A stretch of 64,000 nt of DNA from Mucilaginibacter gracilis (GCF_003633615.1 NZ_RBKU01000001.1:4340001-4404000), one strand, 5' to 3'; numbered from the stretch's first letter, positions 8,853-17,197 are shown. Notes: generated from the letters alone by a model not told the origin. Made by a program: numbers and translations.

Positions 8853-10211
8853 ATGGATAAACATCAGCTCATTGAATACCTCAATGAAAAAGATATACAT
8901 AAAATAAAATTCGCCTTTGCCGATATTGATGGCATATTGCGTGGTAAAATTATTAACCGGCAAAAATTTATTGATGGCCTGCAAGATGGGTATGGCTTTT
9001 GCGATGTGGTTTTTGGCTGGGACAGCACCGATACCTGCTATGATAACGTTGAACTTACCGGTTGGCAAAGCGGCTACCCCGATAGGCCCTGCCGAATAGA
9101 TATCGATACCTTCCGTACCATCCCCTGGCAGGATGATATTCCGTTTTTTTTGGCCGATTTTAGCAAGGCCGACGGTGCCGATTTGCACGCCTGCCCCCGC
9201 AGCTTATTAAAACACGTTACCCGCGATGCCGAACAAATGGGCTACCACCCCGAGTTTGCGCAGGAATTTGAATGGTTTAATTTTAACGAAACACCCCAAT
9301 CGCTGCAAGATAAAGGCTTTGCCAAACTACAGCCTTTAACACCGGGCATGTTTGGCTACTCAATTTTGCGTACCTCCCAGCACAGCGATTTTTATTACGA
9401 CCTGTTTAACCTGCTCCAAAAATTTAACGTACCCTTAGAAGGTTTGCATACCGAAACCGGCCCCGGCGTTTACGAAGCCGCCATAGCGCACGATTATGTT
9501 TTGGCTGCCGCCGATAAGGCCGTGCTTTTTAAAAATGCAGCTAAAGAGATAGCGTCCAAACACGGCATAACGGCCTCGTTTATGGCCAAGTGGAACGATG
9601 CCCTGCCCGGTTGTAGCGGCCACATTCACCAAAGTTTATGGAACACCGGTAAAACCGAAAACCTGTTTTACGATGCTACCGACGCGCACGATATGAGCCA
9701 AACCATGAAACATTATATTGCCGGCCAGTTGCATTGCCTGCCGCATTTACTGCCCATGTATGCGCCAACCATTAACAGCTATAAACGCCTGGTTGAGGGT
9801 GCCTGGGCGCCAACAACTGTAACCTGGGGTTTTGATAACCGCACGGCAGCCTTGCGCGTGCTTCATCCATCAAAAAACTATACCCGTTTAGAAACTCGCA
9901 TACCCGGTGCCGATAGTAACCCGTACCTGGCTATGGCCGCCGCGCTGGCGTCGGGCCTTTACGGCATTAAAAACAAACTCGCTTTAGATATACCGCCAAC
10001 GGTTGGCAATGGCTACCTCGATACCAAAAACGGCAAACTAAGGCCAAACCTGTACGAAGCCGCTACCGACATGAAAAACTCTGCCTTAGCCAAAGAACTA
10101 TTCGGACAGGCCTTTGTTGAACACTTTACCCAAACCCGCCTGTGGGAATGCAAACAATACGCCAAACACGTAAGCGACTGGGAATTGAAACGCTATTTCG
10201 AGATCATATAA
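8853..10211 (+). CDS. Glutamine-synthetase-like gamma-glutamyl ligase (GlnA/PuuA/FluG family)
   Basis: This 452-residue protein has a GS beta-grasp N-terminus (IKFAFADIDGILRGK) and a GS catalytic domain with HTETGPGVYE, ASFMAKWNDALPGCSGHIHQ, RVLHPSKNYTRLETRIPGADSNPYLAMAAAL. An upstream in-frame ATG at 8826 exists, but ATG 8853 gives the usual N-terminus. The sequence is far from the GSII enzyme next door and closer in layout to PuuA-type ligases, which join glutamate to amines. The amine substrate is unknown. The stop lies 4 bp before an inserted GxxExxY element, beyond which come a kinase and a phosphatase probably belonging to the same pathway. Confidence 0.82.
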   Translation: MDKHQLIEYLNEKDIHKIKFAFADIDGILRGKIINRQKFIDGLQDGYGFCDVVFGWDSTDTCYDNVELTGWQSGYPDRPCRIDIDTFRTIPWQDDIPFFLADFSKADGADLHACPRSLLKHVTRDAEQMGYHPEFAQEFEWFNFNETPQSLQDKGFAKLQPLTPGMFGYSILRTSQHSDFYYDLFNLLQKFNVPLEGLHTETGPGVYEAAIAHDYVLAAADKAVLFKNAAKEIASKHGITASFMAKWNDALPGCSGHIHQSLWNTGKTENLFYDATDAHDMSQTMKHYIAGQLHCLPHLLPMYAPTINSYKRLVEGAWAPTTVTWGFDNRTAALRVLHPSKNYTRLETRIPGADSNPYLAMAAALASGLYGIKNKLALDIPPTVGNGYLDTKNGKLRPNLYEAATDMKNSALAKELFGQAFVEHFTQTRLWECKQYAKHVSDWELKRYFEII

Positions 10212-10215
10212 ATAA

Positions 10216-10702
10216 TTTACCACAGAGAACACGAAGAGTGAAAACACAAAGTTGCACAGAGGGTTAATATGAGTGAAAATGAGATTTCTGGTATGGTTAT
10301 AGGAGCGGCTATAGATGTTCATAAGGTTTTAGGTCCGGGGTTATTAGAAAGTGCTTATAAAGAATGTTTGTATTATAAATTGCTCAAAACCGGATTATAT
10401 GTTGAGAAAGAAAAAGCATTGCCCTTAATTTTTGAAGAAGTTAAACTTGAGGTTGGTTATAGAATTGATATTTTGGTGGCGAATAAATTAGTTGTAGAAA
10501 CTAAAAGCGTTGAGGCTTTAAATGACATACACCTTGCTCAAACTTTAACATACATGAAACTCGGAAATTACAAATTAGGTTTACTGATAAATTTCAACGT
10601 GTTAAAATTAAAAGACGGAGTTAAAAAAGTGATAAACGGCTATAGTTAATAAATTGTCTCTGTGCCCCTCTGTGAAAAACTCTCTGTTACCTCTGTGGTA
10701 AA
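10216..10702. mobile_element. GxxExxY-carrying element with terminal inverted repeats
   Basis: Perfect 12-bp inverted repeats TTTACCACAGAG (10216-10227) and CTCTGTGGTAAA (10691-10702) bound a 487-bp segment that contains just one gene. Further CACAGAG-like copies lie inside each end (10255-10261; several at 10657-10690). The segment fills almost exactly the space between the stop of the ligase gene and the start of the kinase gene. CACAGAG-rich repeats are a recurring companion of GxxExxY genes in other bacteria, as far as I recall. Whether it moves is an inference; no transposase or clear target duplication is visible. Confidence 0.6.
10269..10649 (+). CDS. GxxExxY protein (PD-(D/E)xK nuclease superfamily)
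   Basis: This 126-residue protein is named for its motif GLLESAY at residues 24-30. The second conserved part RIDILVANKLVVETK (D67, E77, K79) matches a PD-(D/E)xK nuclease core. Family members are widespread, often multicopy and of unproven function. It has no relation to the amine-ligase pathway around it and its base composition is more AT-rich than the flanking genes. It lies inside the repeat-bounded element at 10216-10702, so it probably arrived with that element. Confidence 0.88.
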   Translation: MSENEISGMVIGAAIDVHKVLGPGLLESAYKECLYYKLLKTGLYVEKEKALPLIFEEVKLEVGYRIDILVANKLVVETKSVEALNDIHLAQTLTYMKLGNYKLGLLINFNVLKLKDGVKKVINGYS

Positions 10703-10715
10703 AACTCTTAAATGA

Positions 10716-11771
10716 ATGAACTATTCCACCATTATCAAACGCGCCTGGCAAGGTTATGATGCCTCAAAGCACATTAAGCATATTGAGGATATTAGTGCTA
10801 TGGTATCAACCAACCATGTATTCCGCATCACCTTTCGCGATGATGATATTGTGATAGCCAAGCTCTCGTACTTTGGTAATTACGAGCACTTTAAAGAAGA
10901 TCACCGCATTATCCATTCCCTTTGCAACAACCTGCTTTACCCCTTCGAAAACCTGCTGTCAAAATCGCTGCTCAAAAACAACCGCGTTTACACCTTCAGG
11001 TACAAATGGGGTAAAACCGATGCCTGGGTAGTGTTTTATAACCCAACCCGCGTAATGCAACGCTTGCCCCGCAGGCTCGACGAGCACCAGATACGTACCC
11101 TGGCACAGCAAATAGCCAGGTTTCATAAAGCCTGCTCGCGCATTAGCAACGTGCTGCCCAAATCGTCAAAAACGCTGCGTACCGATATTAATACCCTGCA
11201 GGAGAGGCTTACCGCCGATCCGCTTAAATTTGGAACCATCGAAAACGGCGAAATCATAAAGCACCATTGCGAGCAATTTTTAAAATACCGCAATAAGTAT
11301 AACGCAGGTAGCTTTGAAACCATCCCCGTGTTTATCGATTGGAACATCGGCAACTTCTCGGTAAACAACCGCCTTGAGCTTTACTCGCGCTGGGATTACG
11401 ATTGGTTCCGCATGAGTTCCCGCATCATGGATTTCTACTTCTTTAGCCGCGTAGTATCCGATGCCGGCGACCGTACCGTGTTCAGCTACCTCATCAGCCC
11501 CATGATGGAAGACCGTTTTATGATATTTTTAAAAGAATACCACAAAATAAACCCGCTTACTGCCGATGAGATCCGCTTTATGCGCGAAGCCTACCGCTTT
11601 TTTATCCTCAACTACGTAATGAAGGATGGCAAGCACTTTTTTAGCGAACAATATGCCCAAAAGCTGCAAGCCGAAGCCTTTGATATTTACCTCCCATCTA
11701 TCCAAACCGGCTTTGATGCCCAAAAGCTCATCAGCGAATTAGATATACCCATACCTGCAAATACCTTATAA
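10716..11771 (+). CDS. APH/choline-kinase-fold phosphotransferase
   Basis: A 351-residue kinase-like protein. The N-lobe has NHVFRITFRDDDIVIAKLSY, with a Lys suited to ATP binding. The C-lobe has VFIDWNIGNFSVNN in the position of the HxDxxxxN catalytic loop (His replaced by Phe) and WDYDWFRMSSRIMDFYF in the position of the metal-binding Asp motif. Members of this fold phosphorylate small molecules such as choline, amino alcohols, sugars or aminoglycosides. The 14-bp gap to the HAD phosphatase suggests co-expression, and before the GxxExxY insertion the ligase gene would also have been directly adjacent. The substrate is unknown; antibiotic resistance is not implied. Confidence 0.72.
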   Translation: MNYSTIIKRAWQGYDASKHIKHIEDISAMVSTNHVFRITFRDDDIVIAKLSYFGNYEHFKEDHRIIHSLCNNLLYPFENLLSKSLLKNNRVYTFRYKWGKTDAWVVFYNPTRVMQRLPRRLDEHQIRTLAQQIARFHKACSRISNVLPKSSKTLRTDINTLQERLTADPLKFGTIENGEIIKHHCEQFLKYRNKYNAGSFETIPVFIDWNIGNFSVNNRLELYSRWDYDWFRMSSRIMDFYFFSRVVSDAGDRTVFSYLISPMMEDRFMIFLKEYHKINPLTADEIRFMREAYRFFILNYVMKDGKHFFSEQYAQKLQAEAFDIYLPSIQTGFDAQKLISELDIPIPANTL

Positions 11772-11785
11772 ATATACCCTCCGCA

Positions 11786-12640
11786 ATGATCCAAACCCAA
11801 AACTTTAAAGATATAGTTGACCAGTATAAGGTTATATTTTTTGATGCCTTTGGCGTAATTAAAAACTACCGCGGACTGGTGCCGGGCATGGAAAAAACCT
11901 TTGAGTACCTTGATGCCGAGAAAAAAAAGTACTACATCGTAACCAACGATGCCTCGCGAAGCCCCATACAACTGGCTGATGGCTTTCATAAAATTGGCCT
12001 CCCCAACATCAAATACGGGCACATCATATCATCGGGCATGCTAGCCAAAGAATATCTGGATCTCAAGGTTCACGATGGTATTGTGGCCTACCTCGGCACC
12101 ACCAATTCGGCCCATTACATCGAAACATCCGGCCTGCATACCCTGCCCGTAAGCCAGATAAACGATAGTAATATCGACCAGGTAAACGCCCTCGTAATGC
12201 TCGACGACGAAGGTTTTAACTGGTTTAGCGATTTAAACAAGGTAGTAAACCTGCTGCGCCGCCGCAACATCCCCACCATTGTAGCCAATACCGATTTGGC
12301 GTATCCGCTCTCGTCTAAAGATGTAGCCATAGCCATAGGAGGGATAGCCAACATGATAGAAACCATTTTGGGCAAAAAATTCATCCGTTTCGGCAAGCCC
12401 GATTCGCAGATGTTTATGTTTGCCTACGATCTCGTTCGGGAAAAAATGCCCGTCGGTAAAAAAGACATCCTCATGGTAGGAGACACCCTCCATACCGACA
12501 TCTTGGGCGGCAACAAATTCGGCCTCGATACCGTACTCGTTTACACCGGCAACACCCTCGCCACCGAAGCCGAAACCCGCATCAACGCAACCGGTATAGT
12601 ACCAACCTACATATGCGATACCGCCGTTGTTGATATGTAA
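11786..12640 (+). CDS. HAD-IIA family phosphatase
   Basis: This 284-residue protein has the class IIA HAD layout: motif I FFDAFGVIKNYRG near residue 20, motif II VTNDASRSP near 55, FGKPDSQMF and motif IV MVGDTLHTDILGGNKFGLDT near 230. Such enzymes (pyridoxal phosphate, p-nitrophenyl phosphate, phosphoglycolate or nucleotide phosphatases) act in the cytoplasm on small phosphoesters. Motif I has Phe in place of the usual second Asp, which is seen in some members but could alter the chemistry. It is the last gene of the ligase-kinase-phosphatase group, followed by a UUCG-loop terminator. Confidence 0.8.
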   Translation: MIQTQNFKDIVDQYKVIFFDAFGVIKNYRGLVPGMEKTFEYLDAEKKKYYIVTNDASRSPIQLADGFHKIGLPNIKYGHIISSGMLAKEYLDLKVHDGIVAYLGTTNSAHYIETSGLHTLPVSQINDSNIDQVNALVMLDDEGFNWFSDLNKVVNLLRRRNIPTIVANTDLAYPLSSKDVAIAIGGIANMIETILGKKFIRFGKPDSQMFMFAYDLVREKMPVGKKDILMVGDTLHTDILGGNKFGLDTVLVYTGNTLATEAETRINATGIVPTYICDTAVVDM

Positions 12641-12661
12641 GGAGCATGTAGTCGGAAACGT

Positions 12662-12685
12662 CCACGCTTCCGCAGAGTTATATAA
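12662..12685 (+). repeat. Imperfect direct repeat, left copy
   Basis: CCACGCTTCCGCA followed by three variable bases and TTATATAA. The same arrangement recurs at 13900-13923 (21 of 24 bases identical). The two copies bracket the coiled-coil surface protein gene at 12760-13590. Confidence 0.6.
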
Positions 12686-12755
12686 TGTAAACTTATATAA
12701 GGATTAATAAACCTGTAAATTTACTTTAGGACAAGACTCATTTAAAAGAAAAAAT

Positions 12756-12788
12756 GGTTTTACCTTCGGGTGAACCTCTTTTTTTTTA
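12756..12788. terminator. Bidirectional hairpin terminator with UUCG loop
   Basis: Stem GGTTTTACC (12756-12764), loop TTCG, stem GGTGAACC (12769-12776), then a T run on the plus strand; on the minus strand an ACC-CGAA-GGT fold is followed by a T run. It lies between the convergent HAD gene and the surface protein gene and overlaps the last codons of the latter. Confidence 0.7.
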
Positions 12789-13590
12789 AGTACTTAGTTT
12801 TTTTACTAATGATATTACGAAGCTGGTCCTGCATTATTTTGAGTTGTTCCTGTAGTTTTTGATTCTCATTTTGTTGGGTTTCCTTAATTTCTTTAATCTG
12901 TTGTTCTTTTTCAATAAGATATAAGGTTAATTCTTCTACTTTTTTAAGCAAGATAGTATTCATATCGCCCAGGTCTATGCCGTTTTTGGCCATTTGTGCA
13001 GCCGAAGGTATTTCGGGTAAGTGATGATACTTGGCTACATAGTTTTTTAATTCATTAAGGTTTATCAGGTTGTAGTCGGTATTAAATACATAATCTGGCG
13101 CAGGCATATTTAGGTCAACTTTTACTTGCGTGGAGTGGATAGTTCCGTTTACGGTTAATTTTTGGTCGGGGCCTGTGGTTCCAATACCTACGTTGCCCGA
13201 TGGTAATATCGTCATTTTTGTATCGGCTAAACTAACTGTACTTGCGTCGGTTGTGCCGCTTACTAAAAATTTGAGGCTGCCAACACCGTATGCATTGGTT
13301 CTTTCATGGACAATTGCCGCCTTCCACCAGCTTCCACAACATTCATTTAAAAAGCCGATTCCCACCGCTGTTCCGCCATTTTGATTACTGCTTTGGTTTT
13401 GCAGACCCGTGGTGATGTTTAATCCATCGTTATAAACAAGAACGTGCAGTTTGGTTGCCGGTGCGGTTGTGCCGATACCCGCGTTACCGGTGGGTAGCGA
13501 ATAATTTCCTGCTGTGCTCGCAGTAGTCCATTGAGCCCGGGCTAAGGTTGCATTGATTACTAATGCGGCTATTAGTATTATTTTTTTCAT
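12760..13590 (-). CDS. Secreted surface protein with GNVGIGTT repeats and C-terminal coiled coil
   Basis: This 276-residue protein has a signal peptide ending ATLARAQ (first 19 residues). It has two copies of the tail-fibre-like motif (PTGNAGIGTTAPATKLHV near 33; PSGNVGIGTTGPDQKLTVNG near 133), a conserved module with YHHLPEIPSAAQMAKNGIDL, and a Glu/Lys/Gln-rich coiled coil from about 210 to 260. This pattern is common in exported Bacteroidota proteins related to phage tail-fibre ends. The function is unknown; it may be a surface adhesin or fibre that trimerises through the coiled coil. The very basic last residues overlap a terminator hairpin. Direct repeats flank the gene. Confidence 0.7.
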   Translation of the reverse strand: MKKIILIAALVINATLARAQWTTASTAGNYSLPTGNAGIGTTAPATKLHVLVYNDGLNITTGLQNQSSNQNGGTAVGIGFLNECCGSWWKAAIVHERTNAYGVGSLKFLVSGTTDASTVSLADTKMTILPSGNVGIGTTGPDQKLTVNGTIHSTQVKVDLNMPAPDYVFNTDYNLINLNELKNYVAKYHHLPEIPSAAQMAKNGIDLGDMNTILLKKVEELTLYLIEKEQQIKEIKETQQNENQKLQEQLKIMQDQLRNIISKKTKYLKKKRFTRR

Positions 13591-13834
13591 TGTATAAGCG
13601 TTTTTGTTGTTTATAATTAAGTTAATTTATAGTGTTATCATGAAGTTAATAGCGTGTATCGTTGGTTCCCGGGAATAAATATATCTAATATTTATATTGT
13701 TTTGGTTGCTTAAATAGTAACATTTATATTTAGTAAGATATAAAGTCAATTGTATTTTGCAAATGCTACTTGGCATTCGTATTGTTACTTAAGGCTAATG
13801 GTGCCTAATCCGAACCGCTTGTACGTACTTGCCG

Positions 13835-13894
13835 CACCGCTCCCGCGAGTGTCCTCACTTGTGGCTTTAGGACAATCGAATTATGCATTATGAA
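13835..13894 (+). repeat. 60-bp dispersed direct repeat, copy 1
   Basis: It begins CACCGCTCCCGCGAGTGTCC and ends TTATGAA. It differs from the copy at 14198-14257 at only three positions by eye. The first 22 bp recur at 15480. Confidence 0.75.
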
Positions 13895-13899
13895 ACTCC

Positions 13900-13923
13900 C
13901 CACGCTTCCGCAATATTATATAA
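13900..13923 (+). repeat. Imperfect direct repeat, right copy
   Basis: Partner of 12662-12685: CCACGCTTCCGCA and TTATATAA with three differing bases between. It lies just beyond the upstream side of the surface protein gene. Confidence 0.6.
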
Positions 13924-14197
13924 CTAAAAAAAGCCCCCGCCACTGGCGCAAGTATGCAGCATAGCCCAAAGCGGGGCGTACTTGTGCCTATACCACATGC
14001 TTGCAACCCAGGTTCAACTAATATAACACCTATTAAGCTGCCCGGCAAACCGTAATAATAACGTGCCTATCCATGCACATATCTGCCGCCAACTTCCCGT
14101 TCCCTTCTCCCTCTGGCAAAAGGCGGTTCATTTCGCGCTGTTGTTTTTTCCGTAACAACGCCTAGGTCAATTCTTTTGGCCAACGGTTCCACCGGTT

Positions 14198-14257
14198 CAC
14201 CGCTCCCGCAAGTGTCCTCACTTGTGGCTTTAGGACAATCGAACTATGTATTATGAA
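14198..14257 (+). repeat. 60-bp dispersed direct repeat, copy 2
   Basis: Three mismatches against 13835-13894. It lies just past the 3' end of the broken serine hydrolase gene. Confidence 0.75.
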
Positions 14258-14289
14258 TCAGGTTTGCCGTATATATGTCAATTGCCAAC

Positions 14290-15363
14290 CTATTTACTAT
14301 TTAAGTAAGCATTTAATACATCTAATCTCATTTTGTTTAAATCAGTGGTTTCAGTATTCGACAACAATATGAGCGTTACTCCTTTATCTATCAGGTGTAC
14401 CCAGTTCGATTCGTTGCCGTAGCCACCACCTTGTCTTTCAGCAAAAATGGTATTTGTTTTACCTATCTTTCTTGCATATACCCAAAAGCCAAATGCAACA
14501 TCACCCAGTTTTGGATAAGAAGTTAACATCGTATCCACGGTCGATTTTTTAAGCAGGGTGTGATTAAAAATAGCCTGGTCGAAAATTAATAGATCCTGTG
14601 CCGTAGAATACATCGCCCCCGCAGAAAAATGGTTGTCGATATAATGGTTAGTAGGCATTATCAAGGAGTCAACATTACCATCTTTATTGTAATATCCTTC
14701 GTCCAAATTACCCACAATATCTTCATGATGCCAATAGTTGGTATTGAGCATTTTTAGCGGAATGAGTATTTTTTCACGCAGGATCACATCAAATGGCTTT
14801 TTGTATATCTTCTCTATTATCCTACCCAGTAAAATATAATCGCCATTGCTATAATTAAATTTAGTACCTGGAGTGTCAATCAATTTCTCGGAGCAATATC
14901 GGTTAATGAACGTGTCAACCGGCCACAAATTTTGGTCGTAAGCTTCCGGAATATATTTGGGGTCCATTTCTTTTAAATAGCGGCCGCTGCTATAAGTTAG
15001 TAAGTTCCTTACAGTTACTTTGTGGCCGGCTTCGCCTTTGTATTCCGGGTAATAGGCCGCTATTGTTGAATCAAGATTGATCTTGCCTTGTTCGTACAGT
15101 TGCATAATAAGTACGGCTGTGAACGTTTTGGTTACGGAAAATATCTGAAATTTGCTTTTAGCGGAGAATGGAATATTATAGTGTCGATTTGCTAAACCAG
15201 TGTGTTTTATATAATCTATCTTGCCATTTCGAGCTATTAAAACTGCTCCATTAAAATTTCTTTTTATAATACAAGAATCGACCACTTTTTCAATTCGGCT
15301 TGCCTAGCCCTTTGCCACACTTATGGCTAACAGAACAATTAAAATAGAATAAAGCAGCTTCAT
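14290..15363 (-). pseudogene. Serine hydrolase (beta-lactamase/class C-like) broken by an in-frame TAG after the signal peptide
   Basis: The open part is 331 codons from a GTG at 15285, with the penicillin-binding fold motifs SVTK at residues 50-53 (nucleophile Ser and Lys) and YSN near 150. The reading frame continues upstream without interruption through one TAG (15304-15306) into a perfect signal peptide MKLLYSILIVLLAISVAKG starting at ATG 15363. Reading TAG as CAG gives a normal Ala-Lys-Gly-Gln secretory junction, so a single C-to-T change explains the break. Without export the enzyme would be mislocalised, so the gene is probably inactive unless TAG is suppressed or is a base-call error. 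It belongs to the secreted beta-lactamase-related esterase/peptidase family; the substrate is unknown. Confidence 0.8.
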
Positions 15364-15665
15364 GTTAAGAAATTAGTATGCTGGGAAATTACATAATAAA
15401 TTAAAAAAGAGAAAATGAGGAGTTGAAATACTTTTCCATCATTTTTTTTATGTTAATTAACAATATGGTGAATTGGATTCACCGCTCCCGCAAGTGTCCT
15501 CCCACCGCTGGTGCGTGCGTGCCGCGCGTTCTCACAGCGAACACAATTACATTATTCCAACTTTCTCCAATACTCATATCTGCGCGTTAGGTGACGTAGC
15601 TATTTTCGGATACATAATTGTTTGAGTCGCAGACATTCGGGCAACAAACTACGTGGAACGGGCGG
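15364..15665. other. 302-bp intergenic region with degenerate repeats
   Basis: No gene seen. The AT-rich first half probably holds the promoter of the serine hydrolase. At 15480-15501 there is a 22-bp fragment of the 60-bp repeat, followed by a GC-rich GTGCGTGCGTGCCGCGCG stretch. Confidence 0.55.
15480..15501 (+). repeat. Truncated copy of the 60-bp repeat
   Basis: Matches the first 22 bases of the repeat at 14198 and then diverges into unrelated GC-rich sequence. Confidence 0.6.
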
Positions 15666-16241
15666 CTATTCCACAATCTGCCCCATCTTTATCTCCCTTA
15701 GCTTCAAATTGTCGAAAATATAAACCGTTTCAAATGTTGATTCGTCATTTACCACAGTAATAGTATCGCATTTAATGTCCGTTCTTTTAACTAATTTAAG
15801 AAAATTACCCTTTGCCATTCCAATTGATATTTTTTTATTTAAACGAACTTTATCATTTTTTATATCACTATCCTCTAAATAAAAACCGCTGTTGTTATAC
15901 AAGGTAAGTTTGTTTACACCATCTGTAAAATTGTATAGATTATATGAACCCCCTTCCGCGTTTTTTTGCGATTCAAATTTTAAAACAACAGGATTTAAAA
16001 ATAACGACTTAATTTTATTCGTATCGGCTTTAAAAACCTTAAATGCTAAAGCATCAAGACTAAATTCATTATTAATAATAGTTGAATCGCAACTAAAATT
16101 TGAAAAGTGTTTTTTTACTTCTTTTTTTCTCACAGGCGTTATTGTATCGGATTGATCTTGCCTTCCTGTTTGAGTTATAGTACCATGGCATCCTGCAATA
16201 AACATTGGTAGCAAGAAAAAAAGATGTTTCGATATTTTCAT
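15666..16241 (-). CDS. Hypothetical lipoprotein
   Basis: This 191-residue protein begins with a lipoprotein signal (LLPMFIAGC, Cys at 18), so it is probably acylated and membrane anchored in the periplasm or outer membrane. The rest is lysine-rich and mixed alpha/beta, with no motif I recognise. Its AT content is higher than that of the housekeeping genes. It lies in the accessory stretch between the broken serine hydrolase and the small membrane peptide gene. Confidence 0.6.
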   Translation of the reverse strand: MKISKHLFFLLPMFIAGCHGTITQTGRQDQSDTITPVRKKEVKKHFSNFSCDSTIINNEFSLDALAFKVFKADTNKIKSLFLNPVVLKFESQKNAEGGSYNLYNFTDGVNKLTLYNNSGFYLEDSDIKNDKVRLNKKISIGMAKGNFLKLVKRTDIKCDTITVVNDESTFETVYIFDNLKLREIKMGQIVE

Positions 16242-16552
16242 TTAATTACTGGTTAAATTATTTGGATACCCGTACCCCGCTGGTGCGCACGTTCCCTAAA
16301 TCAAACATTCCCAAAATAAAAAAAACCTTCCAATTTTGAAAGGTTTTTGTAAGGTGTCCCGGCTGATGAAAAATATTTTTATGGCTTATTGGTGTTTAAA
16401 CACAATGTTGATGTTTGCACAATAAATATGGAACGTTTTTTGTTTACTATTTGGCAATACGCAGTAATACATTTTATTTATAAACAATTTAAAACTTTTG
16501 TTTTGTTAAATGTAATTTTGCGAGTTGTAAAATATTTAATTAAATTTTTGAT
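16242..16552. other. 311-bp intergenic region
   Basis: No longer gene. It contains a hairpin with T runs on both strands at 16321-16350 (ACCTTcc...gAAAGGT type arms) that could stop minus-strand transcripts, then AT-rich sequence upstream of the small ORF at 16553. Confidence 0.5.
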
Positions 16553-16702
16553 ATGTTAACCGTAGTAGAAGTAGTACTAATGGTGAGTTGCTTTATCTTA
16601 CTATTATCAACCCCAAAAAAGAAGTACAGTAAAATTGTCGACACCAATACAAATGACTCACATTACGCCATCGATGAGTATGGCTACATCGTGAAACTCT
16701 GA
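16553..16702 (+). CDS. Putative small membrane protein, 49 residues
   Basis: An ATG-to-TGA frame of 49 residues, with one hydrophobic segment at residues 2-19 (MLTVVEVVLMVSCFILLLS), a basic PKKKYSK stop-transfer stretch and a polar tail ending DEYGYIVKL. The order hydrophobic, positive, polar suggests a single-span inner-membrane peptide. A hairpin with arms AAGCCG (16733-16738) and CGGCTT (16763-16768) lies 30 bp after the stop and could be its terminator. I do not recognise the family. The layout favours a real gene, but no homology can be tested here. Confidence 0.4.
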   Translation: MLTVVEVVLMVSCFILLLSTPKKKYSKIVDTNTNDSHYAIDEYGYIVKL

Positions 16703-17197
16703 TCGTTTAAAAAGATCATCGACTAAAAACCAAAGCCGGCCTGTGTAGTAAAATACGCTCGTCGGCTTCTTATTGTTCAGCAAGTCTACAAAATTTAGTT
16801 TAATTTTCAAATTAAATCGCAAATTTTTTCTCGTAAAGCTGCATTTTCTCAAAAATCCCAATTAAAACGGAACGTTTTTTATAAAAAGCCGGTAAAATTC
16901 AGTTAACCATTCAAAAAATTAGGCAATTAAATCTCCAAAAAGCTAAATTATTATTTTCTGTAAAAAACCTTTCGGCCATCGTTATAAATAGTGGTTTTAT
17001 AATAGCTGGCAGATGGGTGAGATACATTCCTTTTAAAAATAAAGGTATTAATAGGTTGTTAAATATTTGTTTAACCTCAATTTACCAACTCAATAACCGG
17101 AAAACAGCCAAATTGGCGAAAACGCTAAAAACCTTATCAAACATCGGCGTTTCCGTAACTTATCAGTGGCCACTATTCATCTCCAAAAGCACCTTGC
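16703..17197. other. 495-bp AT-rich intergenic region
   Basis: It starts with the AAGCCG/CGGCTT hairpin at 16733-16768. The rest is AT-rich and holds no convincing gene: open frames here overlap the hairpin or the SDR gene and lack codon character. Nothing else was recognised. Confidence 0.5.

Larger units (their letters stand above)
13591..14289. other. 699-bp repeat-rich intergenic region
   Basis: No gene seen. It holds the right copy of the CCACGCTTCCGCA repeat, two 60-bp direct repeats (13835 and 14198), and imperfect palindromic pieces such as GGCGCAAGTATGC / GCGTACTTGTGCC at 13943-13983. The first 150 bp are AT-rich and probably carry the promoter of the minus-strand surface protein gene. 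Confidence 0.6.

Noticed and set aside
10716..11771. APH-fold kinase as an aminoglycoside resistance gene
   Set aside because: The catalytic loop lacks the His of the HGD motif typical of resistance enzymes, and the neighbourhood is metabolic.
12714..12725. TGTAAATTTACT, close to the candidate operator at 23978
   Set aside because: One mismatch, located after a gene rather than before one; probably chance in AT-rich DNA.
16658..16861. Minus-strand open frame of 67 codons
   Set aside because: It overlaps the small membrane peptide gene and the following hairpin, is AT-rich, and has no supporting signal.
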